NCBI GenBank assembly: GCA_036245525.1
Contig: BTPG01000007.1
Location: 161,878,063 to 161,942,062, forward strand
Reading direction: 5' to 3'
Source of the DNA: Semisulcospira habei
Taxonomy: Eukaryota > Mollusca > Gastropoda > Semisulcospiridae
Length of the DNA: 64,000 nt
In this document: positions 35,181 through 45,404 of the stretch, one piece after another
Layout: every line of letters begins with the position of its first letter
Numbering within the stretch: the stretch's first letter is position 1
Notes under the pieces: generated by a model
What the model saw: the letters and a program-made list of their open reading frames with translations, nothing else
What the model was told of the DNA's origin: nothing
The model's database searches: none
Made by a program: the position numbers and the translations under genes

Positions 35181-35879
35181 CAAACAATTCGGACTCTCCA
35201 ACTCTTACTCACCACCGCACACCACCAAAAGCAGAAGGCAGCTGGTCTTGATCATGTTGCTGGCTGAATTCGAATCAGCTTGAAAGTGTCCGTTTTGCCG
35301 TGAGGCATACCCATCCCCTTTATAATGCTCCCCTTTTTTGTCTTGTTTTCGCGTCTGATTTACGACATTGCATCGCAGAACTCTTTAACCATTGAGCCTA
35401 TCACTACCTGCGGCTAAAAATGATGTCTGTACTGAGTCTTCCCAGATTCACAGCTGGGTGGTCCCGCCTGCCGATAAAGGTGCTTCGATATATAACTTGA
35501 GGCATAGCGCGGGCTCATGAGGATCTATGCTTCTTGATTTTGCAGGCCTAGTTTCCTTTGTTCTGGTAGTAAAACCTGACTGGCGACACAAAGAGGAAAA
35601 AGTCGTCATATTATTTTCTTTATTCCCCTTCCTCAGTCAATCAAAGGTGGTCGCGCAGCGTTGATACAAAATGTTATCAGTTCTTCGCCTTGCCCCGCGC
35701 AAAGCAGAAGCTCTCCACCACAGCGGAGCGGAGCGCTAAGCGACACGGCAAAAAGCAGCAGTCGGAAATCGCTTTGTTTCCATATTGCGGCGTGACAGCC
35801 GGCATCGCGCCTCTTTAGAAGATGTTCAGAATTGTTTCGATTTGTTGTTGCCAACTCAAAACCACGAAACGTTCACAGA

Positions 35880-36350
35880 GAAAACGCGACTGAATCGCCT
35901 TTGAATCGCTGAATGGGGCGATACGATTTTGTCGTGCCGCTGTCGCTTGTTGCACTGCAATCGCGCCGTTGTGGCGTCGCGCATACAGAAACACTCCATT
36001 ATTTCTATGTTTTCGATTCATGTCGCTGTCGTCACCGCTTTCGCGATGCTGTCGCGCGTTATATGGATACTGTGTGATACACCACCTTAACTCATTCGAG
36101 ACGTGCCGCCTCCGGATACGCGGTTTATGCCGCGTATCCGGAGGCGGCACGTCTCGAATGAGTTAAGATGTGTTTGCATATCGCAGCGCGACAGCGACAC
36201 GGGAGCTGTGGCGACAGCGATAAAAACTGAGAACGTAGAAATAAAGAAGTGTTTTCATAAGTGCGCCGCGGAAGTGGGGCGACAAGAGACAAAATTGTAT
36301 CCCTCAGTCGAGCGATTCAAATGGGATTTCGCTGCGTTTTCGCTAGGTTT
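35880..36350. repeat. Large imperfect fold-back, arms about 190 bp, GCGACAGCG-rich
   Basis: TTGAATCGCTGAATGGGGCGAT and ATACGATTTTGTC on the left match, inverted, GACAAAATTGTATCCCTCAG and CGAGCGATTCAAATGG on the right; TTATTTCTATGTTTTC matches GAACGTAGAAATAAAG. The arms meet around the small TTAA palindrome 36087-36166, which sits close to the tip. Confidence 0.55.
36087..36166. mobile_element. Perfect 80-bp TTAA palindrome
   Basis: Two 37-base arms, starting TTAACTCATTCGAGACGTGC, are exact inverted copies around a 6-base TTTATG loop. Both edges are TTAA. The outermost TTAACTCATTC is the same end as in the larger TTAACTC MITEs, but the stem is unrelated to their core. Confidence 0.9.
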
Positions 36351-36482
36351 TCAGTAGGCGCACAGTGGAGTCATTTTTTTTCAATGCAAAAGAAAGGCGC
36401 GAAATCGCTTTCCAGCGCCGCTTTATGGCATTCTTCATGACGTATGCGATGATCAGTGTGTAAATCACCCAGTTTATGTAAT

Positions 36483-36877
36483 CAGGGGTGGATCTGGGGG
36501 GGGGGGGTTACAGGGGTTCCGGAATCACCCCACCCCCACCCCCCGACCAAACATTCTTTGAAATGCTATACCAAAGTTCCTTTTTGGGGTATTTGGAACC
36601 CCCTCCCCCTCCCCCCCCCCCACCTGTTGTCCCGTTGTTTGATATTCAGCGAATGGTGAGAGTCTTAACATACACGCACCTTCTCTCTCTCCCTCTCCCC
36701 CCCCCCCCCCCCCCCCCCCCGCCCCTCTCCCCCACCCCCCTCCCTTCAACCCTGCTTTTCGATTTTTCGACCCCTGGAAGCAAGGTTTAGCGGCGGGGAG
36801 GGAGGCTTTTGTATCAGGTTGAAGGTCCAAGCCAAAAGTTGAACCCCCCTCCCCTCGAGGTAACTGATCCGCCCCTG
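36483..36877. mobile_element. hAT-like MITE with CAGGGGTGGATC ends
   Basis: The ends are CAGGGGTGGATC and GATCCGCCCCTG. The inside has G and C runs, including a C run of more than 25 bases at 36690-36720. No exact 8-bp duplication is seen; TAAT/GTAAT is shared at the edges. Confidence 0.6.
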
Positions 36878-36891
36878 GTAATGACAGATTC

Positions 36892-36971
36892 TTAACTCTT
36901 AAACTCCCAGAACTAAATGACTTGCATTCTATAGAATGGTAGTCATTTAGTTCTGGGAGTTTAAGAGTTAA
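36892..36971. mobile_element. 80-bp TTAA palindrome
   Basis: TTAACTCTTAAACTCCCAGA with the next 11 bases is an exact inverted match to the right arm, which ends TCTGGGAGTTTAAGAGTTAA. The loop TGCATTCTATAGAATGGT also folds. Its right TTAA is the left TTAA of the next element. Confidence 0.9.
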
Positions 36972-37187
36972 GAACTCATTCAGCCCCGACACACCACAGA
37001 AAGTATGAATCGAGCATTATAGTTTAAGGGTGGTGCCAAAATAGTTTGGCGCCCATAGGCGCCAAGTTATTCTGGCACCACCCCTGAACTATCATGCTCG
37101 TTCTGTCTCTATCTAGAATTGTAGTACAGTCCTTCAGAGGACAACTTCAAAATTTGGGGATTTCTGTCCTGGGGTAGAATGTGTTAA
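36968..37187. mobile_element. TTAA-bounded hairpin MITE abutting the previous palindrome
   Basis: TTAAGAACTCATTCAGCCCC at the left, TCCTGGGGTAGAATGTGTTAA at the right. The core has AAGGGTGGTGCCAAAATAG against CTATCATG-flanked TTCTGGCACCACCCCTGAAC, with a few unpaired changes. The two elements share one TTAA. Confidence 0.75.
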
Positions 37188-37472
37188 GAGTGAATCAGCT
37201 TAGTTGTTTAAAATTGGGTTCACTTGGTCACATCAGTGTGGAAAGGTCAGCCTAATGAACGCCCTATCCCTACTAGTCAAGTCTTAATACGTCTACCCTA
37301 GTAGGCGCATGTACAGTGTTTTGCACTACATTTTTTCATAGTCTGTAGCCGTGTAACATGCAACTAAATTTTCGTCTGCTCCTAGACCCTTGCTGGCTTA
37401 GTCCTATCTGATGCAACGCTCCCGGCAGGACATACTAACTAAAAGGCACACTTCTTGTTGAAGCCTGTCTTA

Positions 37473-37613
37473 CTACTTAGGTAGATCCGTTCCTATACAA
37501 ACAGTGGATAACATCAGTGCCGGTGAGCGATATTTAGCTATTTTGCAACAAGAGCTGCTCTCAACATATAGCACGCATAACAAAACTAAAATCATGGGCG
37601 AATAAAGCAGCAT
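37473..37613 (-). CDS. Possible small secreted peptide (46 codons), weak
   Basis: The frame reads MLLYSPMILVLLCVLYVESS followed by SCCKIAKYRSPALMLSTVCI and GTDLPK, then a stop. A hydrophobic stretch after the second Met could be a signal peptide and three cysteines follow. There is no TATA box, splice site or relative in the window, and short frames of this kind occur by chance. Confidence 0.12.
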   Translation of the reverse strand: MLLYSPMILVLLCVLYVESSSCCKIAKYRSPALMLSTVCIGTDLPK

Positions 37614-37689
37614 CCGGACTACAGGTATATGGTGTTTGCTTTGTTCTGGAAAGAAAGATGGAGCAGGGGTAAGAGTCAACACACAAAAA

Positions 37690-38540
37690 AACCGGTCAGC
37701 TGTCCGTGAGCGCCCCGCACAGAGCCGCGCTACAGTGGTGTTAGAAAAACCGCTTACGCAAACAAGATAGAACGCAGATCACTATATTTGGTATCGTTGG
37801 AAAGAGCTTTTCCTGCCCTTTAATACGGTGCCTAGCGCATGTTTGAATTCAAGAGAAAACTGCATTAGATTTTGACGTGAAATTTTCAAATTTTTTATTC
37901 ATGAGATATGTTATCTCGGAATGATCGCGCGCACATGCGCCAGCTACCGATGAAAAGCTCATTCAAAAACTTTCGATCGATATAATTATCATCTGACACG
38001 GACGATCAAATCTTGGATTTGCGCAGTGGCTTTGAAACTGACACCCCAACGCGCGAACACGACTTCACAATGGCACCCGCGATAGAAGCTTCTTTCGTCA
38101 ACGATGACGCAAACTTTGCTTCTGACTTGCGGAAAACATTGCGCAAGTACACAAATGTTTATGATTAATGATAGGCAAATCAACTTTCAACATTATAAAC
38201 TAAAGCTGATTGATTGAATTGTTTATTTGGACCCACAGTTTAATTTTTTCTGTGTGTAGTCGATTTCCAGCCTGAAGTTCACGCCCTACTCGTGGGGTAT
38301 AATTTCTTTTGACCTAAATTGCAGCTTTGACAAGTCTAGTCCCACTGAAATGCACGCCATATTTACTGCAATACTTCAGAGTTGCACTTGAATTTTTCTT
38401 AGAGACATATGTTCGACGGTTTCTTTGAAAAAAACAACGTTTTAGTCGACAACAAGAACGACAACTCGTTGCCTGTTAGCAGACAAATTCTTCAGAATGC
38501 CAACTTGATTGGTTTTGACTGTCTAAAAAATGAAAAAACA
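37690..38540. other. Unassigned intergenic sequence
   Basis: No recognised gene or repeat. A 100-codon plus frame ending in the GT microsatellite is not credible. Confidence 0.4.
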
Positions 38541-38542
38541 AT

Positions 38543-38543
<1 letters not shown>

Positions 38544-38605
<62 letters not shown>

Positions 38606-38633
38606 TGGTGTGTGTGTGTGTATGTGTGTGTGT

Positions 38634-38690
<57 letters not shown>
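38544..38690. repeat. (GT)n microsatellite
   Basis: GT units with TATG and GATG interruptions; (TTA)n follows at 38751-38790. Confidence 0.95.
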
Positions 38691-38748
38691 GTATGTTTTT
38701 TCTGGTCGTCGTAACGTACTTGTGAATAAATCAAGCGATACGATCACA

Positions 38749-38792
<44 letters not shown>

Positions 38793-39171
38793 TTTTGAAG
38801 TTTTACTCTTTTTGTCAGTTTCTTACTATAAATAAAAGAAAATCACATTGAACAACAAATAGTTTCGGGTGCTTTTAATTTTATTTAAAAAACACTTCAA
38901 TATGCTGTCAGACAGAATTCAGCAGAAGAAACAAGGAGGATCAACCAAAACCTCCCCCATCTCAATCAACAAACTTTTCTTACAGCTGAATATATGACAC
39001 AAACAACGGCAAACAACACCAGATATTCAACTCAGACTTTATTTAATGAGACTTGCTGCTCAGAAGGTTTGCCTGTCTATCCAGTACTTTCTATGGCGCA
39101 GACGCGTATCCGTCAAATGAGAAAATATAGACACGACGAAAGACATAAATATCTTGACCAAGAAATGTGTT

Positions 39172-39450
39172 TTACCGTCCCAGACCACGTGTCCTTTCCA
39201 GTCCACTCTTCCCTATCTTCTTTAAGCCGGACCAGCATCTTAGGCAAACATCGACTGCATCTTTTGCTTCTTTTGTAATCATTGCAGATTCATGTCTGTA
39301 CGACTGAAACTGGCATCCATAAGGTGCAAAGAAGGTGTTCCCTTCAGTGAGCACTGACCTGAAACGATGGGTGCAAAATGTTTGCCCTTTCTTGCTTTTG
39401 CTGACGTAATCAAACCCCAGAAAATGGTTACGCGGTTTAAAAAAAAACAC
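39172..39450 (-). other. Unrecognised 92-codon frame
   Basis: The minus frame reads KPRNHFLGFDYVSKSKKGQT, FCTHRFRSVLTEGNTFFAPY and GCQFQSYRHESAMITKEAKD, ending GLERTRGLGR. Composition looks protein-like (few repeats, mixed residues) but I recognise no family. The remaining exons, if any, would lie to the right, where nothing is clear. Confidence 0.2.
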
Positions 39451-39748
39451 CTACACCGAATCCAGAATCTTTACCCCCCCCCCCCCTCTTTCCCCACTCC
39501 CGCGTCCCCCAACGGACCGCACCTCTCTGAGGGACATGAGCCTCCGTCTCTACTCCCCCCACTTCCTCCCAATCGTACCGAATAGCAACTCTCTGAAGCA
39601 CGTGAGCCCTTGTCTCCACCCCCAACCCCCTCCGTAACTCAGTTAACAGTATTTCAGAAAAGCAATTTTTTGGTTAAAATGTGTATTTTGTTAATCTATT
39701 TTCTAATCCCCTGTGAATTTGACCTTGAGAGAGGTCACTGAATTTGGC

Positions 39749-40157
39749 GGTCCGTGGCGCAGTGGTTAAGGTGCCTGCCACCAATGCCAAAGGTGCGAGG
39801 TTCGAAAACGGGTTCTGGCATCGGACTTTTCTCCTTTGGTAAGTGTCACCGTTAATTCGGGCGGACTGTCTAGGATTCTTTCTCCGGGTACTCCGGTTCT
39901 TCCACCCCCTCCCACCCCCCGGCCCACCCCCACCCCCCACACTTTGGTACCAATTTCAGGCCACTTTAGAAATTTCAAGTACAAGCGATAAAAAATTTCT
40001 GTAACTTCAGTAGCTGAGCTACCCTTCGTCTGTCTTGTACTGTGTTTGTCTGTGGAGTAAATCCGTGTCTGTCACGTGAGTGTGCGTGTCGGGTTTCAGT
40101 TCGCGGCGCTTTGAGTCGATTCGACAAAAATTGAGAAAAAGCGCCTATATAATAACG

Positions 40158-40199
<42 letters not shown>
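39749..40199 (+). mobile_element. tRNA-headed SINE with (ATT)n tail
   Basis: It starts GGTCCGTGGCGCAGTGGTTA (A box), B box GGTTCGAAAAC near 39800, body GTGTCACCGTTAATTCGGGC and TTTCTCCGGGTACTCCGG, and ends GCGCCTATATAATAACGGTA then (TTA)n at 40160-40199. The intact relative is at 63345-63770. A C-rich run at 39905-39935 interrupts it. Confidence 0.85.
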
Positions 40200-40200
<1 letters not shown>

Positions 40201-41566
40201 GTGGAGAAAGGTCTTAGCACACCATTATAACTTTGGCCCAAGTTTGAATAGTGTGGACTGACTAGTCTCCGAGAAAATGCCAACGTTGATTTGAAGTTTA
40301 CGACGGACGAAGGACGGACGGACGACCACTGACCCATTAAATAGATTCCCGTTCCGCACGTAAACCTAATATTTAAAAGTATCAACTCCGTTTTTGCTTC
40401 TGACCATTTCTCACACTAAAGGCTACCAAATACTAAAACTTGACAAAAATCGGTAGTGGTTCCAGAGATATCGCACTGACAAAAACTGAAGCACTGAAAA
40501 CACATATGGCTGCCAGGGCCTTTACACTCGGTATGTCAGATAATTTTCCTTTGTGCAGCTTTCTTCGGGGTACTTTTACTTTAACAACGATTTAAATCAA
40601 ATGAGCCGTCCTTTTTGTGATATTTCCTTTATATCTCTACTGTGACCTTGACCTTGACCTTTCGACCTCGGCTTTGGTACAAGACACATCTAATACTGAC
40701 CATGAAAATTTAAACAATTCTGTTGGTTGCTTTTCTGGAGAAATCACCTGCAAAAAAAAGAAGAAAAAAAAAGACAGACATCCAGCTACAGTGACACATA
40801 GTATGACTCCAGTAGACTCCCTCTCAGGAACAGCGGATGGGGAAGAAGATGTATATTAAACAAGAAACACGAGGCAGATAACCACATTGCTTGTTTCCAT
40901 AGCCAACAGACGTCCTGCAGCTGTAAATTTAAAAAATGATGGAAATGCATTCAGAATTCCATGCCGAAATATATCGCTAGAATGCAAGATATTGTCATAT
41001 TGTTGTGTTCATATCTGAAATGTGCTTGATTTAATGTGACATTATCACACAGAAGGCGATTGATCGTGTTTCTGTGTACATTTTAGTGTCTGATTCACAT
41101 GCCTACGATGAAAATTACCTAAGATATAACGTTTTTAGTGAAGCCATTTAAACCCTCATTATGACACATTCCAAATTGCATTTTTGGTCATTTTAAGCGT
41201 GCTGTAATTGCAAACGTATCAATGTGTGGGGCTAGAAAAATATTCAGGACAATCTACATGTTGTTTTGATCATGGACAGTAAACACCACACAATTCTACC
41301 TTCACGTTATGATTTTATAGGTGTCTAAACATAGCACTTTCTTAAAAATGCAAAAAGAGGTCATTTTAGGTCATATTCAAATGCACATATCTCGGAAGCC
41401 AATCAACATAAAGTTCTGATTGTTTGCATGTGCACTTCTTTGAACGTATACTTCCGAGTGGTGCATTTGTTTGGTGGCAGTTTCTAGAAATAAAATTCAG
41501 TGGACCTACCTAGTCTTAGTGAGTAAACTAGTTTGGTCATTTAGTTTAGTCATTAGCCCTATGAGT
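40200..41566. other. Intergenic sequence without a clear gene
   Basis: An 80-codon frame (40617-40859) with a Lys run is not convincing. CCTTGACCTTGACC near 40645 is a short direct repeat. Confidence 0.35.
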
Positions 41567-41647
41567 TTAACTCGTTCAAGACCAGCCCCATCCGGAAACT
41601 CTGCATAAAGCCGCGCATCCGGATGCGGCTGGCCTTGAATAAGTTAA
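41567..41647. mobile_element. 81-bp TTAA palindrome
   Basis: TTAACTCGTTCAAGACCAGC at the left and GGCTGGCCTTGAATAAGTTAA at the right; CATCCGGA / TCCGGATG pair inside, with several mismatches. Confidence 0.8.
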
Positions 41648-41842
41648 GAGTTAATGTCACTAGTATACTGTGTGTGCTCAGTTGGTACCGGATGAGCTAT
41701 ACACCTTTATGTAAAACAAGAGTTCAAGTTGTTGTAGATGCCACTGTGCTTGTGTGCTAAAGCTGTCACTGTACAATCTAACGTCATGTAGTCCGCACCT
41801 GTAACTGAGCCCGCACACCGATAAAACTTTGGCATACAAAAT

Positions 41843-42008
41843 CGGGGGGGGGGCGGGGGGGCGGGGGGGGGCGGCCTGCCATCCGCCGCCACCCCCTCCT
41901 CCTCTTCTCGCAAGAAAATATAGGTGAGGCGGGGGCGTGGGGGGGGGGGGATGAGTATCTGCTGGCATACCCAATCCCCCCCCCAAAAAAAATAAATAAA
42001 TAAATAAA

Positions 42009-42045
<37 letters not shown>

Positions 42046-42060
42046 AATAATAATAATAAT
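41843..42060. repeat. G-rich run and (TAAA)n
   Basis: G runs at 41843-41872 and 41939-41950, then (TAAA)n from about 41985 to 42045 and (AAT)n to 42060. Confidence 0.85.
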
Positions 42061-42225
42061 AGATTTCGATTCTTATGTTTATTCAGGTTATTTTCTTTTC
42101 AAAGCTGGAGATACGACCACCTAACCCCCACCCACCCCCTCACTCACTCCCACCCCCACCCCACCCCCCATCCCGCCCATCCACTGAATGAGCCATTGTT
42201 TGATGATCTTTCGGAGAGGTTTGAT

Positions 42226-42787
42226 TGCCCCCCCCCCCCCCCTCGTCAGCTGTGGCGTTTACGTTTTTGTAGGCTAGGCTGGAAAGTAACGTCGTGAGAC
42301 ACGTAACCGCCTCTTCCCCCCCCCCCCCCCCTCGTCAGCTGTGGCGTTTACGTTTTTGTAGGCTAGGCTGGAAAGTAACGTCGTGAGACACGTAACCGCC
42401 TCTTTCCCCCCCCCCCCCCCCCCCCCCCTCGTCAGCTGTGGCGTTTACGTTTTTGTAGGCTAGGCTGGAAAGTAACGTCGTGAGACACGTAACCGCCTCC
42501 CCCCCCCCCCCCCCCTCGTCAGCTGTGGCGTTTACGTTTTTGTAGGCTAGGCTGGAAAGTAACGTCGTGAGACACGTAACCGCCTCTTCCCCCCCCCCCC
42601 CCCTCGTCAGCTGTGGCGTTTACGTTTTTGTAGGCTAGGCTGGAAAGTAACGTCGTGAGACACGTAACCGCCTCTTTCCCCCCCCCCCCCCCCCCCCCCC
42701 CTCGTCAGCTGTGGCGTTTACGTTTTTGTAGGCTAGGCTGGAAAGTAACGTCGTGAGACACGTAACCGCCTCTTCCCCCCCCCCCAA
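42226..42787. repeat. Minisatellite: six units of about 75 bp, each with a variable poly-C
   Basis: Every unit runs CTCGTCAGCTGTGGCGTTTA, CGTTTTTGTAGGCTAGGCTG, GAAAGTAACGTCGTGAGACA, CGTAACCGCCTC, then a C run of about 14-24. The 74-base part is almost identical in all six, while the C run varies in length. Units start near 42240, 42332, 42428, 42515, 42603 and 42701. Confidence 0.95.
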
Positions 42788-43129
42788 CCCCACCCTACCC
42801 TCGCCATGGACACATGCCCCGATATCTTTCTACGCTAGTACCGCCGCAGTCGGTGGGTGAATGTTTGATGATATGCACGCGGCGGCTCATGATTTGGTTT
42901 ACGCACAGGCCTAGAGTGGTCTATGGGTTAAGTCCAAGTGCTTGAATCATGTATTATGTGGGTTGTGTAATTACATAGGGTTGACAAAGGGGTGGAGTTG
43001 CAGCACCGTTCCCATGTAGATGGTTTACCCGAGCTTGACTTAATCATCAAGCAAAACCGGTGTAACGTGCGAGAATGACTACCCGCCACGTGAAATCGAC
43101 CCGGCCGGCGTGATCCGGCCTGTCCCTAG

Positions 43130-44384
<1,255 letters not shown>

Positions 44385-44625
44385 GCAGATCTGCCAATGC
44401 GTCAGTGAGTTCTATAAGGGGCGCATTACATACGCGTCATTGATTTGTCAAACGTCATTTGTCATGACGTAAGTTTTAGGTTTTTTTTTTTATTTTACGT
44501 GATATGAGTTTCACTTTTGCTTCATAGGCTTGAGAAAATGGTGACAAAACTAGAACTTCACGGTACAATTTCAGTCTTGCTATAATTTGTGTGAAAGCAG
44601 GTTGACTTTACCTACATGATACATG
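44385..44625 (+). repeat. Dispersed repeat, second copy of 9050-9290
   Basis: It has the same ordered blocks as the minus-strand copy at 9050-9290, and again stands beside a truncated LINE of the same family. Confidence 0.6.
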
Positions 44626-44732
44626 ATATACTAAGTACACGGGTCACTTGCATGTTCTGATGAAAGCGCGTCGATGTGTGTGTGTGTGTGTGTGTGCCGG
44701 TGTGTTAGTGCGTGCGTGCGCGCGCGCTCCAA

Positions 44733-44803
44733 ACATCTCCAAGAGGAATAGATCCTCATGCGCCCGGAGGGCGCATGAGGATCTATTCCTCCTGGAGATG
44801 CAC
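44733..44803. repeat. Hairpin of the AAGAGGAATAGATCCTCATG family
   Basis: CATCTCCAAGAGGAATAGAT and CCTCATGCGCCC pair with GGGCGCATGAGG and ATCTATTCCTCCTGGAGATG across GGAG. Of this family it has the most complete stem, with one mismatch. Confidence 0.85.
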
Positions 44804-44849
44804 ACATGTTTGTGTGAGAGAAAGAGAGAAAGCCGCGCGCGAGAGAGAA

Positions 44850-45336
44850 TTCTATATCTATCTATATCCCGTAGTCTTGCCGACCGTTGGGGCACCACTG
44901 CTGACTTGGCAACCAGCTCCCTCCATTCCTCTCTGTTCTCTGCCATTCTTAGCGTATCACCCAGCCTCAGTCCTGTCCACTCTGAGATATTGTCCTCCCA
45001 TCTTTACCTCTGTCTTCCTCTCCTTCGTCCTCCTTGCACAGTGCTTTGCAGGATTGTTTTGGCAAGCCCTGCTGAACGCGTGACATGCCCATACCTCTTC
45101 AGTTTGCGTTTTATCATAATGGCTAATAGGTCTTCATAGGGCCCGACGGCTTGCCTGATTCTGCTTTCCACTTCCTCGTTCGTGATGTGATCTCTGTATG
45201 AAATGCCAAGCAGCCTTCGAAAACATCTCATTTCAGTGGCTTGTATCCTCCTTTCAAGGTCTGCTGTGAGGGTCCATGACTCTCAGGCATCGTACAGCAA
45301 GAACACTGAGATGACTAAGGAGCGCATCAGTCTGAT
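44850..45336 (-). mobile_element. Truncated LINE, second copy of the 8176-9062 family
   Basis: Minus frames give EMRCFRRLLGISYRDHITNE, RKLKRYGHVTRSAGLAKTIL and MAENREEWRELVAKSAVVPQ. It is shorter than the copy at 8176 and has several frameshifts. It begins next to a GTGA microsatellite. Confidence 0.85.
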
Positions 45337-45404
45337 CACTGAGTGAGTGAGTGAGTGAGTGAGTGAGTGAGTGAGTGTGTGAGTGTGAGTGTGAGTGTGA
45401 GTGA
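45337..45404. repeat. (GAGT)n microsatellite
   Basis: About 16 units. The same kind of tract lies at 49316-49375, just beyond the other end of LINE-3, as if LINE-3 had entered one tract. Confidence 0.9.

Larger units (their letters stand above)
33852..35255 (-). pseudogene. KazD: Kazal-type inhibitor pseudogene
   Basis: Exon 1 (35255-35213) encodes a signal peptide MIKTSCLLLLVVCG and ends at GTGAGT, phase 1; TATAAAG lies at 35324-35318. Exon 2 (about 33975-33852, donor GTAAGG) has the Kazal core in two frames: RICDPLAPCTLEYDPICG in one, then GSNGRTYGNSSNFNRAQDCK in the next. One extra G after the ICG codons explains the shift there, but the only good acceptor also leaves the first part out of frame. 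The fourth Cys is Ser (NSSNF). No third exon is convincing. The CTLEY loop, P1 Leu, is the same as in KazC. A tRNA-headed SINE lies in its intron. The frame break could in part be a sequencing error, but the Cys loss argues for a dead gene. Confidence 0.7.

Noticed and set aside
36525..36992. 155-codon minus frame
   Set aside because: Mostly Gly and Pro from C/G runs inside a MITE.
39749..39830. Functional tRNA gene
   Set aside because: It has A and B boxes, but the acceptor stem does not close and a SINE body with ATT tail follows; the same for 15913, 34137 and 63345.
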